Origin: Bacillus sp. EAC
GTDB taxonomy: Bacteria; Bacillota; Bacilli; Bacillales; Bacillaceae_G
DNA length: 64,000 bases
Reading direction: 5' to 3'
Assembly (NCBI RefSeq): GCF_002156875.1
Contig: NZ_NCSY01000001.1
Span: forward strand, 615,142-679,141
Shown here: positions 56,139 through 64,000 of the stretch, in pieces
Layout: every line of letters begins with the position of its first letter
Numbering within the stretch: position 1 is the stretch's first letter
The notes under the pieces: generated by a model
Seen by the model: only the letters and a program-made list of their open reading frames with translations
Told to the model about the DNA's origin: nothing
Databases searched by the model: none
Program-made: the position numbers and the translations under genes

Positions 56139-57020
56139 CTAATACCTCGGCTTTCTGTCTCTAATTTCTTCTATGAACGATACATAATGATCGTAACGTT
56201 CCGATGTAATTTCTCCTCTTTCAACTGCTTCTTTTACAGCACATTTCGGTTCCTTTAAGTGAGTACATCCTCTAAATTTGCAATCATTACTTTTTTCTCT
56301 CATTTCAATAAAGCAATACGACAGATCATTTGCTTCGATTCCCATGAATTCCAAAGAACTAAATCCCGGAGTATCCGCAACTAAACCTTTACCTATTTTA
56401 ATTAGCTCAACATGTCTCGTTGTATGTTTTCCTCGTCCTAAATGAGTCGAAATAATTCCTGTTTTCAAATCTAACTCAGGGTTGATTGCATTAAGTAATG
56501 TCGACTTTCCTACGCCAGACTGACCTGCAAAAACTGAAATTTTATTAGCAAGATGAGGTAGAACTTTTTCTACACCCTCTTCTGTTTTGGAAGAAGTTAA
56601 ACATACTTCATACCCAATTTGGCGATAATATGTAACATATTGATGGATCGAAAGTAATTGTTCTTCGGTACATAAATCTATTTTTGTAATCACAATTAGT
56701 GGTTTAATCTCATTAAATTCAATTAAAACTAAAAAACGGTCTAATAAAATTGGTGAAAAACCAGGCTCTACAGCAGAAAAAACCAATATCGCTTGATCTA
56801 CATTCGCAATTGGAGGTCGAACAAGTTCATTTTTTCTATCTTTTACTTCTAAAAGATAACCTTCTCCGCTTTTTTCAACGCTGTATTCTACTTCATCACC
56901 AACTAAAGGTGTAATTTTCTTATTACGAAAATTCCCTCTACCACGACAAGTAACAATAATATCATCTGTTTCGACGTAATAGAATCCACTTAACGCTTTA
57001 ATTATTTTGCCCTCTGGCAT
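56139..57020 (-). CDS. rsgA: Ribosome small subunit GTPase RsgA (CpgA, YloQ)
   Basis: Circularly permuted GTPase for 30S maturation, 293 residues. An OB-fold (about 1-65) is followed by the permuted GTPase: TKID at 112-115 before G1 GQSGVGKS at 166-173 and DTPGF at 216-220. A C-terminal zinc site uses C247, C252, H254 and C260. In B. subtilis it is a substrate of the neighbouring kinase PrkC. Confidence 0.97.
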   Translation of the reverse strand: MPEGKIIKALSGFYYVETDDIIVTCRGRGNFRNKKITPLVGDEVEYSVEKSGEGYLLEVKDRKNELVRPPIANVDQAILVFSAVEPGFSPILLDRFLVLIEFNEIKPLIVITKIDLCTEEQLLSIHQYVTYYRQIGYEVCLTSSKTEEGVEKVLPHLANKISVFAGQSGVGKSTLLNAINPELDLKTGIISTHLGRGKHTTRHVELIKIGKGLVADTPGFSSLEFMGIEANDLSYCFIEMREKSNDCKFRGCTHLKEPKCAVKEAVERGEITSERYDHYVSFIEEIRDRKPRY

Positions 57021-57040
57021 ATACTCACTCCTACAGTTCT

Positions 57041-59020
57041 TTAATTCGATGGATAAGGTACATTTCGTTCTGCAATCACTTGACCATCTTTAACAATTTT
57101 ATAGGAAGCAGTTTGTCCAGGATCAATTGTCACTTCTACCGGAATTGTAGTTGTTTCTGTGATCGATTTTGAAATTGCAGGCTGGTCACCATTATTATAC
57201 TTATCCGTAATAAATACCTCAACTAACTGAGGTGCACTTGGAATTGATGGCGTATATGGTACCTGTACATTAATTGTTACTTTTTTAGTTTTTTCTTTTG
57301 GTTTACCTGAGGATAAGATTATATTTATTGTCTCGCCTTCTTTTACTTCAGCAGTAGCAGCAGGAGACTGTGAAATAACTGAATCCTTCGGGACCGTTTC
57401 AGATTGCTCTTCTTTAAAATTAAGCTTTAATTTATTATCATTTGCATAGTTTTGTACATCTTTTTTTGTTAATCCTGTGAGATCACGTAAGATAATAGTA
57501 GATGTGCCCTTACTAATCCAAACTTCTAAACTAGTTTCATCACGAACCACATCAGTTCCTTCGTTCGGAGATTGATCTGTAATTTCTCCTTCAGGAGCAT
57601 CACTGTCAATATAATGAGTCGTAACTGATTTATATTCTTCTTCTAATCTAAGTTTGAGTGAATTATATTGAAAACCGGTTAGACTCTCCATATTTTCACT
57701 TTTCTTACCTTTAGATTTATAAATTGTAATTGATGAATTCTCTTTAACTGTTTCACCTATATTTGGTGAAGTTTTAACGACTTTCCCCTCTTCTATTTCA
57801 TCGTCATAAATTTCCTTAGGGTCATTTATTTTCAATCCATTAGAAGCAAGTACTGTAACAGCATTCTCGTATGTTAAATTTTTTACATCAGGTATTTTAA
57901 CATCTTCTGGTAAAAATATAGCCGGAATTAGTGTTATAGCTAATAATCCACCTATTAAAAGTGCAATAAATGTTCCAATAATAAATTTTGCGAACGAATT
58001 CTTCTTTTTTCGTTTCATATTATTTTGGGCATTTTTTTTATTATCTTTTGAGTGTTTTGCTAGTTTTGCTTGTTTTTTAGTCGGTATAACAACTGTATCT
58101 GCTTCTGATGAGATAGGTACATCTTTGATGATCGGAATTACTTTTGTTTCATCATCATTTGAAGGAATGACAAAAGGTTTCTCATTCAAACGATCACTAT
58201 CTAAAGCAGTCTGTACATCTAGCTTCATCTCATCCGCAGAATCATATCGATAAAAAATATCTTTAGCAGTTGCTTTTAAGACGATATTCTCAACACTTTG
58301 TGGTATTTCTGGATTAATCGTTGTTGGAGGTGGAACTTCACTTTGCAAGTGTTTTAGTGCAATAGAAACTGCACTTTCACCTGAAAATGGTAGTTTGCCA
58401 GTCAATAGCTCAAACATCACAATACCTAGAGAGTAGATATCAGACTTCTTATTCGCTACTCCACCTCTTGCTTGCTCAGGTGATAAGTAGTGAACGGATC
58501 CTAATACCGAATTTGTTTGAGTAATCGTAGCTGCAGTCGAAGCTGTGGCAATACCAAAATCTGTAACCTTTACATTTCCATCTTTATTAATTAATACGTT
58601 TTGTGGCTTAACATCTCTATGAACGATTTGAAAATGATGTGCATGTGCGATTGCAGATGTTAATTGTTCCATAATCCTTAATACTTCTTTTGGTCTTATT
58701 GGAGTATGGCTCTGAATATATTCTTTTAATGTTTCCCCTTCAACATATTCCATTACGATATACTGTAATCCATCTTCTTCGCCTACATCATATGAACTTA
58801 CAATATTAGGATGTGAAAGCGTCGTAACCGAATATGCTTCCCTTTGAAATCTTCTTAGGAAATCTGGGTCATTTGAATAGTCTACACGTAACATTTTTAC
58901 TGCAACATCTCGATCAAGTATCATATCATGGGCTAAATAAACGTTTGCCATTCCGCCACTACCAATTAATTTTAAAACTTTATATCGGTCGTTAAGGCGT
59001 CTTCCAATCATCACGTTCAT
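57041..59020 (-). CDS. prkC: Ser/Thr protein kinase PrkC with PASTA domains
   Basis: Membrane kinase sensing muropeptides, 659 residues. The kinase domain (about 10-270) has the G-loop GSGGMANVYL, K42, HRDVKPQN and DFG; it is followed by a basic juxtamembrane region, one membrane segment (about 345-368), three PASTA repeats and a C-terminal beta domain. The start is placed at the ATG at 59020 (AAAGGG upstream); the neighbouring ATGs at 59023 and 59011 are possible. It overlaps or abuts the prpC stop. Confidence 0.96.
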   Translation of the reverse strand: MNVMIGRRLNDRYKVLKLIGSGGMANVYLAHDMILDRDVAVKMLRVDYSNDPDFLRRFQREAYSVTTLSHPNIVSSYDVGEEDGLQYIVMEYVEGETLKEYIQSHTPIRPKEVLRIMEQLTSAIAHAHHFQIVHRDVKPQNVLINKDGNVKVTDFGIATASTAATITQTNSVLGSVHYLSPEQARGGVANKKSDIYSLGIVMFELLTGKLPFSGESAVSIALKHLQSEVPPPTTINPEIPQSVENIVLKATAKDIFYRYDSADEMKLDVQTALDSDRLNEKPFVIPSNDDETKVIPIIKDVPISSEADTVVIPTKKQAKLAKHSKDNKKNAQNNMKRKKKNSFAKFIIGTFIALLIGGLLAITLIPAIFLPEDVKIPDVKNLTYENAVTVLASNGLKINDPKEIYDDEIEEGKVVKTSPNIGETVKENSSITIYKSKGKKSENMESLTGFQYNSLKLRLEEEYKSVTTHYIDSDAPEGEITDQSPNEGTDVVRDETSLEVWISKGTSTIILRDLTGLTKKDVQNYANDNKLKLNFKEEQSETVPKDSVISQSPAATAEVKEGETINIILSSGKPKEKTKKVTINVQVPYTPSIPSAPQLVEVFITDKYNNGDQPAISKSITETTTIPVEVTIDPGQTASYKIVKDGQVIAERNVPYPSN

Positions 59021-59022
59021 CA

Positions 59023-59775
59023 TCACCCTTTCTCATTACGACTTGTCCCATGCTTAATAATGGCGATTGTGATGTTATCTTCCCCACCAAGATCATTCGC
59101 AAGAGAAATTAGATCATTTCCAATCATCTCTATTGGATTTTCATCTTTAAATTTCTCATCAAGTTGTTGATATGAAACTTTATCAGATAATCCATCCGAA
59201 CATAAAATGATTAAATCATCTTCTTCCCATGTTAATGTTTTAACATCAACATTAGTCGTTTCCTCAGTTCCGAGAGCTCGAGTAATAACATTTTTACGAG
59301 GATGAATTACAGCATCCTCTTGTGAGATTTGCCCAGATTTTACAAGCTCCGCTACTAATGTATGATCATCAGTAATTTGCTTAAATCCTTCACTATTTTT
59401 TAAATAGCCTCTGCTATCACCTATATGTGCAATTGTAAAATACAAAGGAGTACAAATAACTGCCTCAAGTGTTGTACCCATTCCTTTGCATTCTTCATTT
59501 TGTTCTGCGTGAATAAATAAATTTGTATTTAATTGATTAACAATTGTGTGCAGCCAAGATTCGGCTTCTTTCGGTGTCTCAAAATTACTTGTATTTTTCC
59601 ATTCTGCTTCGAAGAAATTAACTGCCATTCTACTTGCTACTTCACCAGCTAAATGACCACCAATTCCATCAGCAACTACCGCTAATACGATATCTGATTC
59701 GTTACGAAATAAACCTACACTATCTTCATTATGTTGGCGAACTTTCCCCGTATCAGTTTGAAAAAAAGTCTGCAT
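59023..59775 (-). CDS. prpC: PP2C-type protein phosphatase PrpC
   Basis: Dephosphorylates PrkC and its targets, 250 residues from the ATG at 59775 (GAGGTG upstream). Metal-binding motifs are RQHNEDSVG, AVVADGIGGHLAGE, THIGDSRGYL-like AHIGDSRGYL, LCSDGLSD and GGEDNITI. The open frame extends 19 codons into rlmN, which I reject. Confidence 0.97.
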   Translation of the reverse strand: MQTFFQTDTGKVRQHNEDSVGLFRNESDIVLAVVADGIGGHLAGEVASRMAVNFFEAEWKNTSNFETPKEAESWLHTIVNQLNTNLFIHAEQNEECKGMGTTLEAVICTPLYFTIAHIGDSRGYLKNSEGFKQITDDHTLVAELVKSGQISQEDAVIHPRKNVITRALGTEETTNVDVKTLTWEEDDLIILCSDGLSDKVSYQQLDEKFKDENPIEMIGNDLISLANDLGGEDNITIAIIKHGTSRNEKG

Positions 59776-59779
59776 TTCT

Positions 59780-60871
59780 TCACCTCGTCTCCTCTTTACG
59801 CTCCTTTGCACGCAACTGTCCACAAGCGGCATCTATATCATGACCTTGTTCACGACGAATTGTAACATTAATCCCGTTTTGCTTTAAAACTTTTTCAAAC
59901 GCAAATATTTGTTCCTTAGGAGTTCTTACGTAATTTCTTTCAGGTACATAGTTTACCGGAATTAAATTCACATGACATTTCACACCTTTTAAAAGCTTTG
60001 AAAGCTCTTCAGCATGTTCAACTTGATCATTCTCTCCGCCAAATAGTCCGTATTCAAACGTTACACGTCTACCTGTTTTTTCAACATAGTAACGAACTGC
60101 GTCCATTAAATCAGGTAATTTATACGCTCTATTAATTGGCATTAATTTTGAACGAAGCTCACTGTTTGGAGCATGAAGTGATATAGCAAAATTAATTTGA
60201 ATTCCTTCGTCTGCAAAGTTGTAGATTTTCGGAATGATTCCACTTGTTGAAACAGTGATATGTCTTGCACCGATATTTAATCCATTGTCACTATTAACAA
60301 TTCGTAAGAAATCCATTAAACCATCATAGTTATCAAATGGTTCCCCTATACCCATTACAACAATTGAACTAACTCGTTCATCCACTTCATCAATTGCTCG
60401 TTGTACACACAATACTTGTGCAACAATTTCTCCTGCTTCAAGGTTACGTTTTAATCCACCTAATGTAGAAGCACAGAAAGTACAACCAATTCTGCACCCA
60501 ACTTGAGTTGTTACACATACAGAATTGCCATAATTGTGTCTCATTAAAACAGTTTCGATTGAATATCCATCATGTAATTCAAATAAAAACTTCATTGTAC
60601 CGTCTGAAGAGGTTTGTTTTACTAATGTTTTAAGCGTTGTAATCGCAAAGTTCTCTTCAAGTAAATTACGTAAATCTTTTGGAATATTTAGCATTTCTTC
60701 AAACGTTTCAACTCGTTGTACATAAAGCCAATTATAAATTTGCTTTGCACGGAATGTTGGTTGCTTTTGTTCCTTTAACCAAACTTCTAAATCACTCAAT
60801 TTTAACGAGTAAATTGAAGCCTTTTGGCTTTTTTCTATTTTGACTGAATTTGTAGTATTTTCTAATTTCAA
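59780..60871 (-). CDS. rlmN: 23S rRNA/tRNA (adenine-C2) methyltransferase RlmN
   Basis: Radical SAM enzyme methylating A2503 of 23S rRNA and A37 of tRNA, 363 residues. The cluster motif is C126-x3-C130-x2-C133 (CRIGCTFC), the methyl-carrying Cys is near C350 (DAACGQL). The start is TTG with AGAAGG 7 bases upstream. It lies 2 bases after rsmB. Confidence 0.97.
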   Translation of the reverse strand: MKLENTTNSVKIEKSQKASIYSLKLSDLEVWLKEQKQPTFRAKQIYNWLYVQRVETFEEMLNIPKDLRNLLEENFAITTLKTLVKQTSSDGTMKFLFELHDGYSIETVLMRHNYGNSVCVTTQVGCRIGCTFCASTLGGLKRNLEAGEIVAQVLCVQRAIDEVDERVSSIVVMGIGEPFDNYDGLMDFLRIVNSDNGLNIGARHITVSTSGIIPKIYNFADEGIQINFAISLHAPNSELRSKLMPINRAYKLPDLMDAVRYYVEKTGRRVTFEYGLFGGENDQVEHAEELSKLLKGVKCHVNLIPVNYVPERNYVRTPKEQIFAFEKVLKQNGINVTIRREQGHDIDAACGQLRAKERKEETR

Positions 60872-60873
60872 CG

Positions 60874-62220
60874 TTACACCTTCTTCCTTAATCTTGCAAT
60901 AAAAAATCCATCCGTTCCAAAATAATGTGGGAGAAGTTGTATAAACCCTTTTTGAACTGTTTTGCTCTCTTTGAGTTTACTAGGTAAATGCTCAATTAAA
61001 GACTGATCAAGTTCATAATCATTATGTTCATTTAGGAACGAATTAACTACATCAATATTTTCATCATGACCAACTGTACATGTGCTATATACTAGTGTCC
61101 CACCTGGTTTCACTAGTTTAGAAGCCTCATCCAGTATGGATTTTTGGACTCTTTGTAAATTTGATACATCTGAAGCATTTTTCCTTAATAAAATATCTGG
61201 TTTGCGTCGAATAACCCCTAGTCCAGAACAAGGAGCATCAACTAAAACTCGATCGAATAATCTTCCTTCAAACTCTTCAGGTGCTTTTCTAGCATCTAAT
61301 GCTTTTGTTTCTATATTTTCAAGACCCAGACGAGTAGCTTGTTCCTGTATCAACTTTACCTTATGCTTGTGTAAATCTAATGCAGTAACAGAACCTGTTC
61401 CATTTAATAATTCAGCAATATGAGTAGATTTTCCACCAGGAGCGGCACATGTGTCTAATATATGCTCTCCTTCGCTTACTCCAAGTGCTTGAGCCACTAA
61501 CATCGAGCTTTCATCTTGGATTGAAAGATAGCCCTCTTTAAAAGCATTTGTATATGCAACATTTCCTTTTTGGATTTCAATAGCAAATGGTGATAAGTTA
61601 CCTTCTTCAACTTCAATACCTTCATCTTCTAACATCTTGATTACTTCTTCTCTAGATGCTTTCATTAGATTAACCCTTGCAGTTTGATAAGGAGGTAGGA
61701 TATTTTCTTCACACATTTTTCTTGTTTCAACTACACCAAATTCTTCTACCCAAGTTTCGATTAACCATTCAGGATGATTTGTTTCAATGGAAAGTTTTTC
61801 GATTGGGTCCTTTATACCATCAATAGATCTTAAGCCATTTCTTTGAATATTTCTTAAGACTCCATTAACTAAAGAAGCAATTCCTTTATGGCCGCGCTTT
61901 TTAGCAATCTCTACAGCTTCATTTAAAACTGCATGAGCAGGAACACGATCTAAAAAATGCAATTGATATAGAGAAAGTTTAATAAGGATATAAACCCATT
62001 CTTCTAATTTCTTCTGATTTTTAATAAATGGTTCAAGATAAAAATCTAATAATTGGTCTCTTTGAATTGTTCCATATATTATTTCAGTTAATAAACCAGA
62101 ATCGGATGAAGATAAATCATTTTTTTGTATCGTATTATTAACTAGCAAATTACTGTAAGATTGATTCTTATAAACTGAAAGAAGTGCCTCTAAAGCAATC
62201 TCTCGTACATTTTTACCCAT
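60874..62220 (-). CDS. rsmB: 16S rRNA (cytosine-967-C5) methyltransferase RsmB
   Basis: 448 residues: an N-terminal NusB-like RNA-binding domain (about 1-130, [20 protein letters not shown]) and a C-terminal SAM methyltransferase with [30 protein letters not shown] and the catalytic YSTCTVG Cys. AGGAG precedes the ATG, which lies one base after the fmt stop. Confidence 0.96.
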   Translation of the reverse strand: MGKNVREIALEALLSVYKNQSYSNLLVNNTIQKNDLSSSDSGLLTEIIYGTIQRDQLLDFYLEPFIKNQKKLEEWVYILIKLSLYQLHFLDRVPAHAVLNEAVEIAKKRGHKGIASLVNGVLRNIQRNGLRSIDGIKDPIEKLSIETNHPEWLIETWVEEFGVVETRKMCEENILPPYQTARVNLMKASREEVIKMLEDEGIEVEEGNLSPFAIEIQKGNVAYTNAFKEGYLSIQDESSMLVAQALGVSEGEHILDTCAAPGGKSTHIAELLNGTGSVTALDLHKHKVKLIQEQATRLGLENIETKALDARKAPEEFEGRLFDRVLVDAPCSGLGVIRRKPDILLRKNASDVSNLQRVQKSILDEASKLVKPGGTLVYSTCTVGHDENIDVVNSFLNEHNDYELDQSLIEHLPSKLKESKTVQKGFIQLLPHYFGTDGFFIARLRKKV

Positions 62221-62221
62221 T

Positions 62222-63166
62222 TTATTCTCCTAACTTCATTCCACGTTCAATAAAAGACCCTGCACCATTAATGTATTGTTTTGCTTCCATACGTTTTTTA
62301 CCAGCTGGCTGAAGATCTGTTATTTTAATTGCAGTATTATTCCCAGTAGAAACGATAATTCCATCATTTTGAACTTCAAGTATTACACCTGGAACAGTTT
62401 TTTGAGATGAATTGATTTTTTCACTCCACCAAACTTTTAAAACTTCTCCGTTTAATGTAGTATAAGCGACTGGCCATGGGTGTAAACCTCTTACGTGGTT
62501 ATAAATCTCTTCACCTGTTTTTGACCAATCAATTTGTTCTTCTTCACGCTTTATATTCCAAGCAAATGTAACATTACTTTCATTTTGTTTTTCAGGCGTT
62601 AAGTCCCCATTAAGTAACAAAGGTATTGTGTCAGAAAGTAATTTCGCACCAGCAACGCTTAATTTATCATGTAACGTACCTACATGGTCTTTTTCTTCAA
62701 TAGGTACAACCACTCTAGCCAACATATCACCAGCATCTAATTTTTCAACCATATACATGATTGTAACACCTGTTTCACTTTTCCCTTGAATGATTGAATA
62801 GTGAATTGGTGCTCCACCTCTTAGTTCAGGAAGAAGAGATGCATGAACATTGATGCACCCAAACTTTGGTGATTCCAGAATTTCTTTTGGTAAAATTTGA
62901 CCAAATGCAGCAGTTACGATTAAATCCGGCTCTAATGCTAAAACTTTATCGGTTTCTTCTTTTAAGCGGATTTTTTCAGGCTGTAATACAGGAATATTAT
63001 GTTTTAATGCCTCTACTTTAACAGGTGGTGGAGTAAGTACTCGTTTGCGTCCAACTGGTCGATCAGGCTGTGTAACGACTCCTACTACTTCATATCCATC
63101 TTCTATTATTCTCCTTAATACAGGCACTGAAAAATCTGGTGTCCCCATAAAAACGATCTTTGTCAT
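62222..63166 (-). CDS. fmt: Methionyl-tRNA formyltransferase
   Basis: Formylates initiator Met-tRNA, 314 residues. [19 protein letters not shown] starts the hydrolase domain; [20 protein letters not shown] near residues 108-127 contains the catalytic Asn and His. A C-terminal OB domain follows. It lies 10 bases after def. Confidence 0.98.
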   Translation of the reverse strand: MTKIVFMGTPDFSVPVLRRIIEDGYEVVGVVTQPDRPVGRKRVLTPPPVKVEALKHNIPVLQPEKIRLKEETDKVLALEPDLIVTAAFGQILPKEILESPKFGCINVHASLLPELRGGAPIHYSIIQGKSETGVTIMYMVEKLDAGDMLARVVVPIEEKDHVGTLHDKLSVAGAKLLSDTIPLLLNGDLTPEKQNESNVTFAWNIKREEEQIDWSKTGEEIYNHVRGLHPWPVAYTTLNGEVLKVWWSEKINSSQKTVPGVILEVQNDGIIVSTGNNTAIKITDLQPAGKKRMEAKQYINGAGSFIERGMKLGE

Positions 63167-63176
63167 TAATAATTGC

Positions 63177-63650
63177 CTACCCTTCTAATTCGCTCTCTTC
63201 ATAGTATCTAGATACTTTAGAAGTGAATAATACTCCATTTAAATGGTCAATTTCATGTAAAAGAGCACGAGCCAAAAATCCTCTTGCTTCGATGATAAAG
63301 TATTTTCCGCGTTTATTTTGAGCTTTTATTTTAGCATAACTTGGTCTATTTACATCACCATATAAATTCGGGAAACTCAAACAACCTTCAATATCAGTTT
63401 GTTCACCTTTTGTTTCCATTACGATCGGATTAATTAAATCGATTCGTCCATTTTCATCTTCAACATCAACGACAGCTACTTGTTGTAATATTCCGACCTG
63501 TGGGGCAGCTAATCCAACTCCATCGGCAGCTATCATCGTTTCATACATATTATTTAAAAGTTTTACTAAATTTTTATCAAATGTCGTTACCTTTTCACAT
63601 GGCGTTTCAAGGACTTCATTTGGATGTTCAATAATTGTTAAAATTGTCAA
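63177..63650 (-). CDS. def: Peptide deformylase
   Basis: Removes the N-formyl group from new proteins, 157 residues. The three motifs are [10 protein letters not shown] near 44, EGCLSFP near 88, and HEIDHLNG near 130, giving the metal ligands Cys, His, His. The start is set at the TTG at 63650, 8 bases after AGGAG, aligning with the B. subtilis N-terminus; a GTG two codons upstream is too close to that site. Confidence 0.95.
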   Translation of the reverse strand: MTILTIIEHPNEVLETPCEKVTTFDKNLVKLLNNMYETMIAADGVGLAAPQVGILQQVAVVDVEDENGRIDLINPIVMETKGEQTDIEGCLSFPNLYGDVNRPSYAKIKAQNKRGKYFIIEARGFLARALLHEIDHLNGVLFTSKVSRYYEESELEG

Positions 63651-64000
63651 TTCCACAACTCCTATCTTGCTGTATAGATCATATACGTTTTATATATCGT
63701 TACTCCAATTTGAACAAGCCGCTTCCACTTTTCCTACTGTCTAGCTCCAGGCGTTAGCTGCTCGAGGTCATAAGTCAATGACCATAAAAGGTTAAAAAGA
63801 CAACCTTTTACAGTCCCTGCCTTATGCTTGTCGCAGCTGAACAAACGCCTTCCGCTTTTCCTACTGTCTAGCTCCAGGCGTTAGCTGCTCGAGGTCATAA
63901 GTCAATGACTGTAAAAGGTTAAAAAGACAACCTTTTACAGTCCCTGCCTTATGCTTGTCGCAGCTGAACAAACGCCTTCCGCTTTTCCTACTGTCTAGCT
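63651..64000. other. Repeat-filled intergenic region upstream of def
   Basis: No gene is visible. The first 70 bases may hold the def promoter; the rest is the tandem repeat listed next. The next gene, priA in B. subtilis, would lie outside the window. Confidence 0.7.
63721..64000. repeat. Tandem 127-bp hairpin repeat, running off the window
   Basis: Units start at 63728, 63855 and 63982 (period exactly 127). The first two copies differ at about two internal positions; the third is cut off. Each unit contains an inverted repeat (in copy 2, 14-base perfect arms GACTGTAAAAGGTT and its complement) nested in longer imperfect arms with GGCGTT, AGCTGC and CATAAG on both sides. The words CTGTCTAGCTCCAGGCG and GCTCGAGGTCATAAG belong to a repeat family I recall from Bacillus-group genomes. 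Confidence 0.85.

Noticed and set aside
1..64000. Many TTG starts (fliL, fliM, fliH, xerC, smc, fabD, sipS, thiN, rlmN, def) as a sign of something unusual
   Set aside because: TTG initiation is common in Bacillus-group genomes, and each case has a well-placed ribosome site.
1..64000. Phage, insertion sequence, CRISPR, toxin-antitoxin or defence system
   Set aside because: The gene order is continuous core synteny; XerC is the housekeeping codV copy in its normal operon, and no transposase, integrase of foreign type or spacer array was found.

Overview
The window is one continuous block of core chromosome from a low-GC, endospore-forming member of the Bacillaceae. The gene order matches the Bacillus subtilis region from flhA back to def almost gene for gene, read here on the minus strand: the fla/che operon, codVWXY, trmFO, topA, dprA, sucCD, rnhB, rbgA, rplS-trmD-rimM, rpsP, ffh, ftsY, smc, rnc, acpP, fabG-fabD-plsX-fapR, recG, sdaA, fakA, rpmB, spoVM, thiN, rpe, rsgA, prkC-prpC, rlmN, rsmB, fmt, def. 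The base composition, Shine-Dalgarno sequences, frequent TTG starts and the sporulation peptide SpoVM all fit this placement. I cannot name the genus or species with confidence. Only rpmB is coded on the plus strand.

Region 1 (1-18.2 kb) is the promoter-proximal part of the fla/che operon, from flgB to a truncated flhA. It holds the rod and hook proteins, the MS ring (FliF), the C-ring switch (FliG, FliM, FliY), the export ATPase set (FliH, FliI, FliJ), the export gate (FliO, P, Q, R, FlhB, FlhA), the hook-length control protein FliK and CheY. Region 2 (18.2-22.4 kb) is codV-codW-codX-codY (XerC, HslV, HslU, CodY), ending in a strong terminator ahead of an AT-rich fla/che leader. Region 3 (22.4-33.5 kb) carries trmFO, topA, dprA, sucCD, an orphan pair of export-related proteins (a FliK-like and an FlhB-C-terminus-like protein), rnhB and rbgA. 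Region 4 (33.5-47.8 kb) is secretion, ribosome and lipid housekeeping: signal peptidase, rplS, trmD, rimM, khpA, rpsP, the SRP genes, smc, rnc, and the FapR-controlled fatty-acid and phospholipid operon. Region 5 (47.8-63.7 kb) holds recG, serine dehydratase, fakA and yloU, rpmB, spoVM, thiN, rpe, rsgA, the PrkC/PrpC kinase-phosphatase pair, rlmN, rsmB, fmt and def.

No phage, insertion sequence, CRISPR array, tRNA or rRNA gene was seen, and I found no strong candidate for an unknown multi-gene system. The less ordinary material is non-coding: a 127-bp tandem hairpin repeat upstream of def with a 25-nt relic of the same family between ftsY and ylxM; a different structured repeat beside rpmB; paired FapR-type operators around the fapR promoter; a palindrome over the sucC promoter; terminators whose stems include stop codons; and an inverted-repeat-rich fla/che leader. 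Where the longest open frame began at an implausible codon, starts were reset using Shine-Dalgarno position and remembered family N-termini. All assignments come from reading the sequence and recalled family knowledge; no database search was run.
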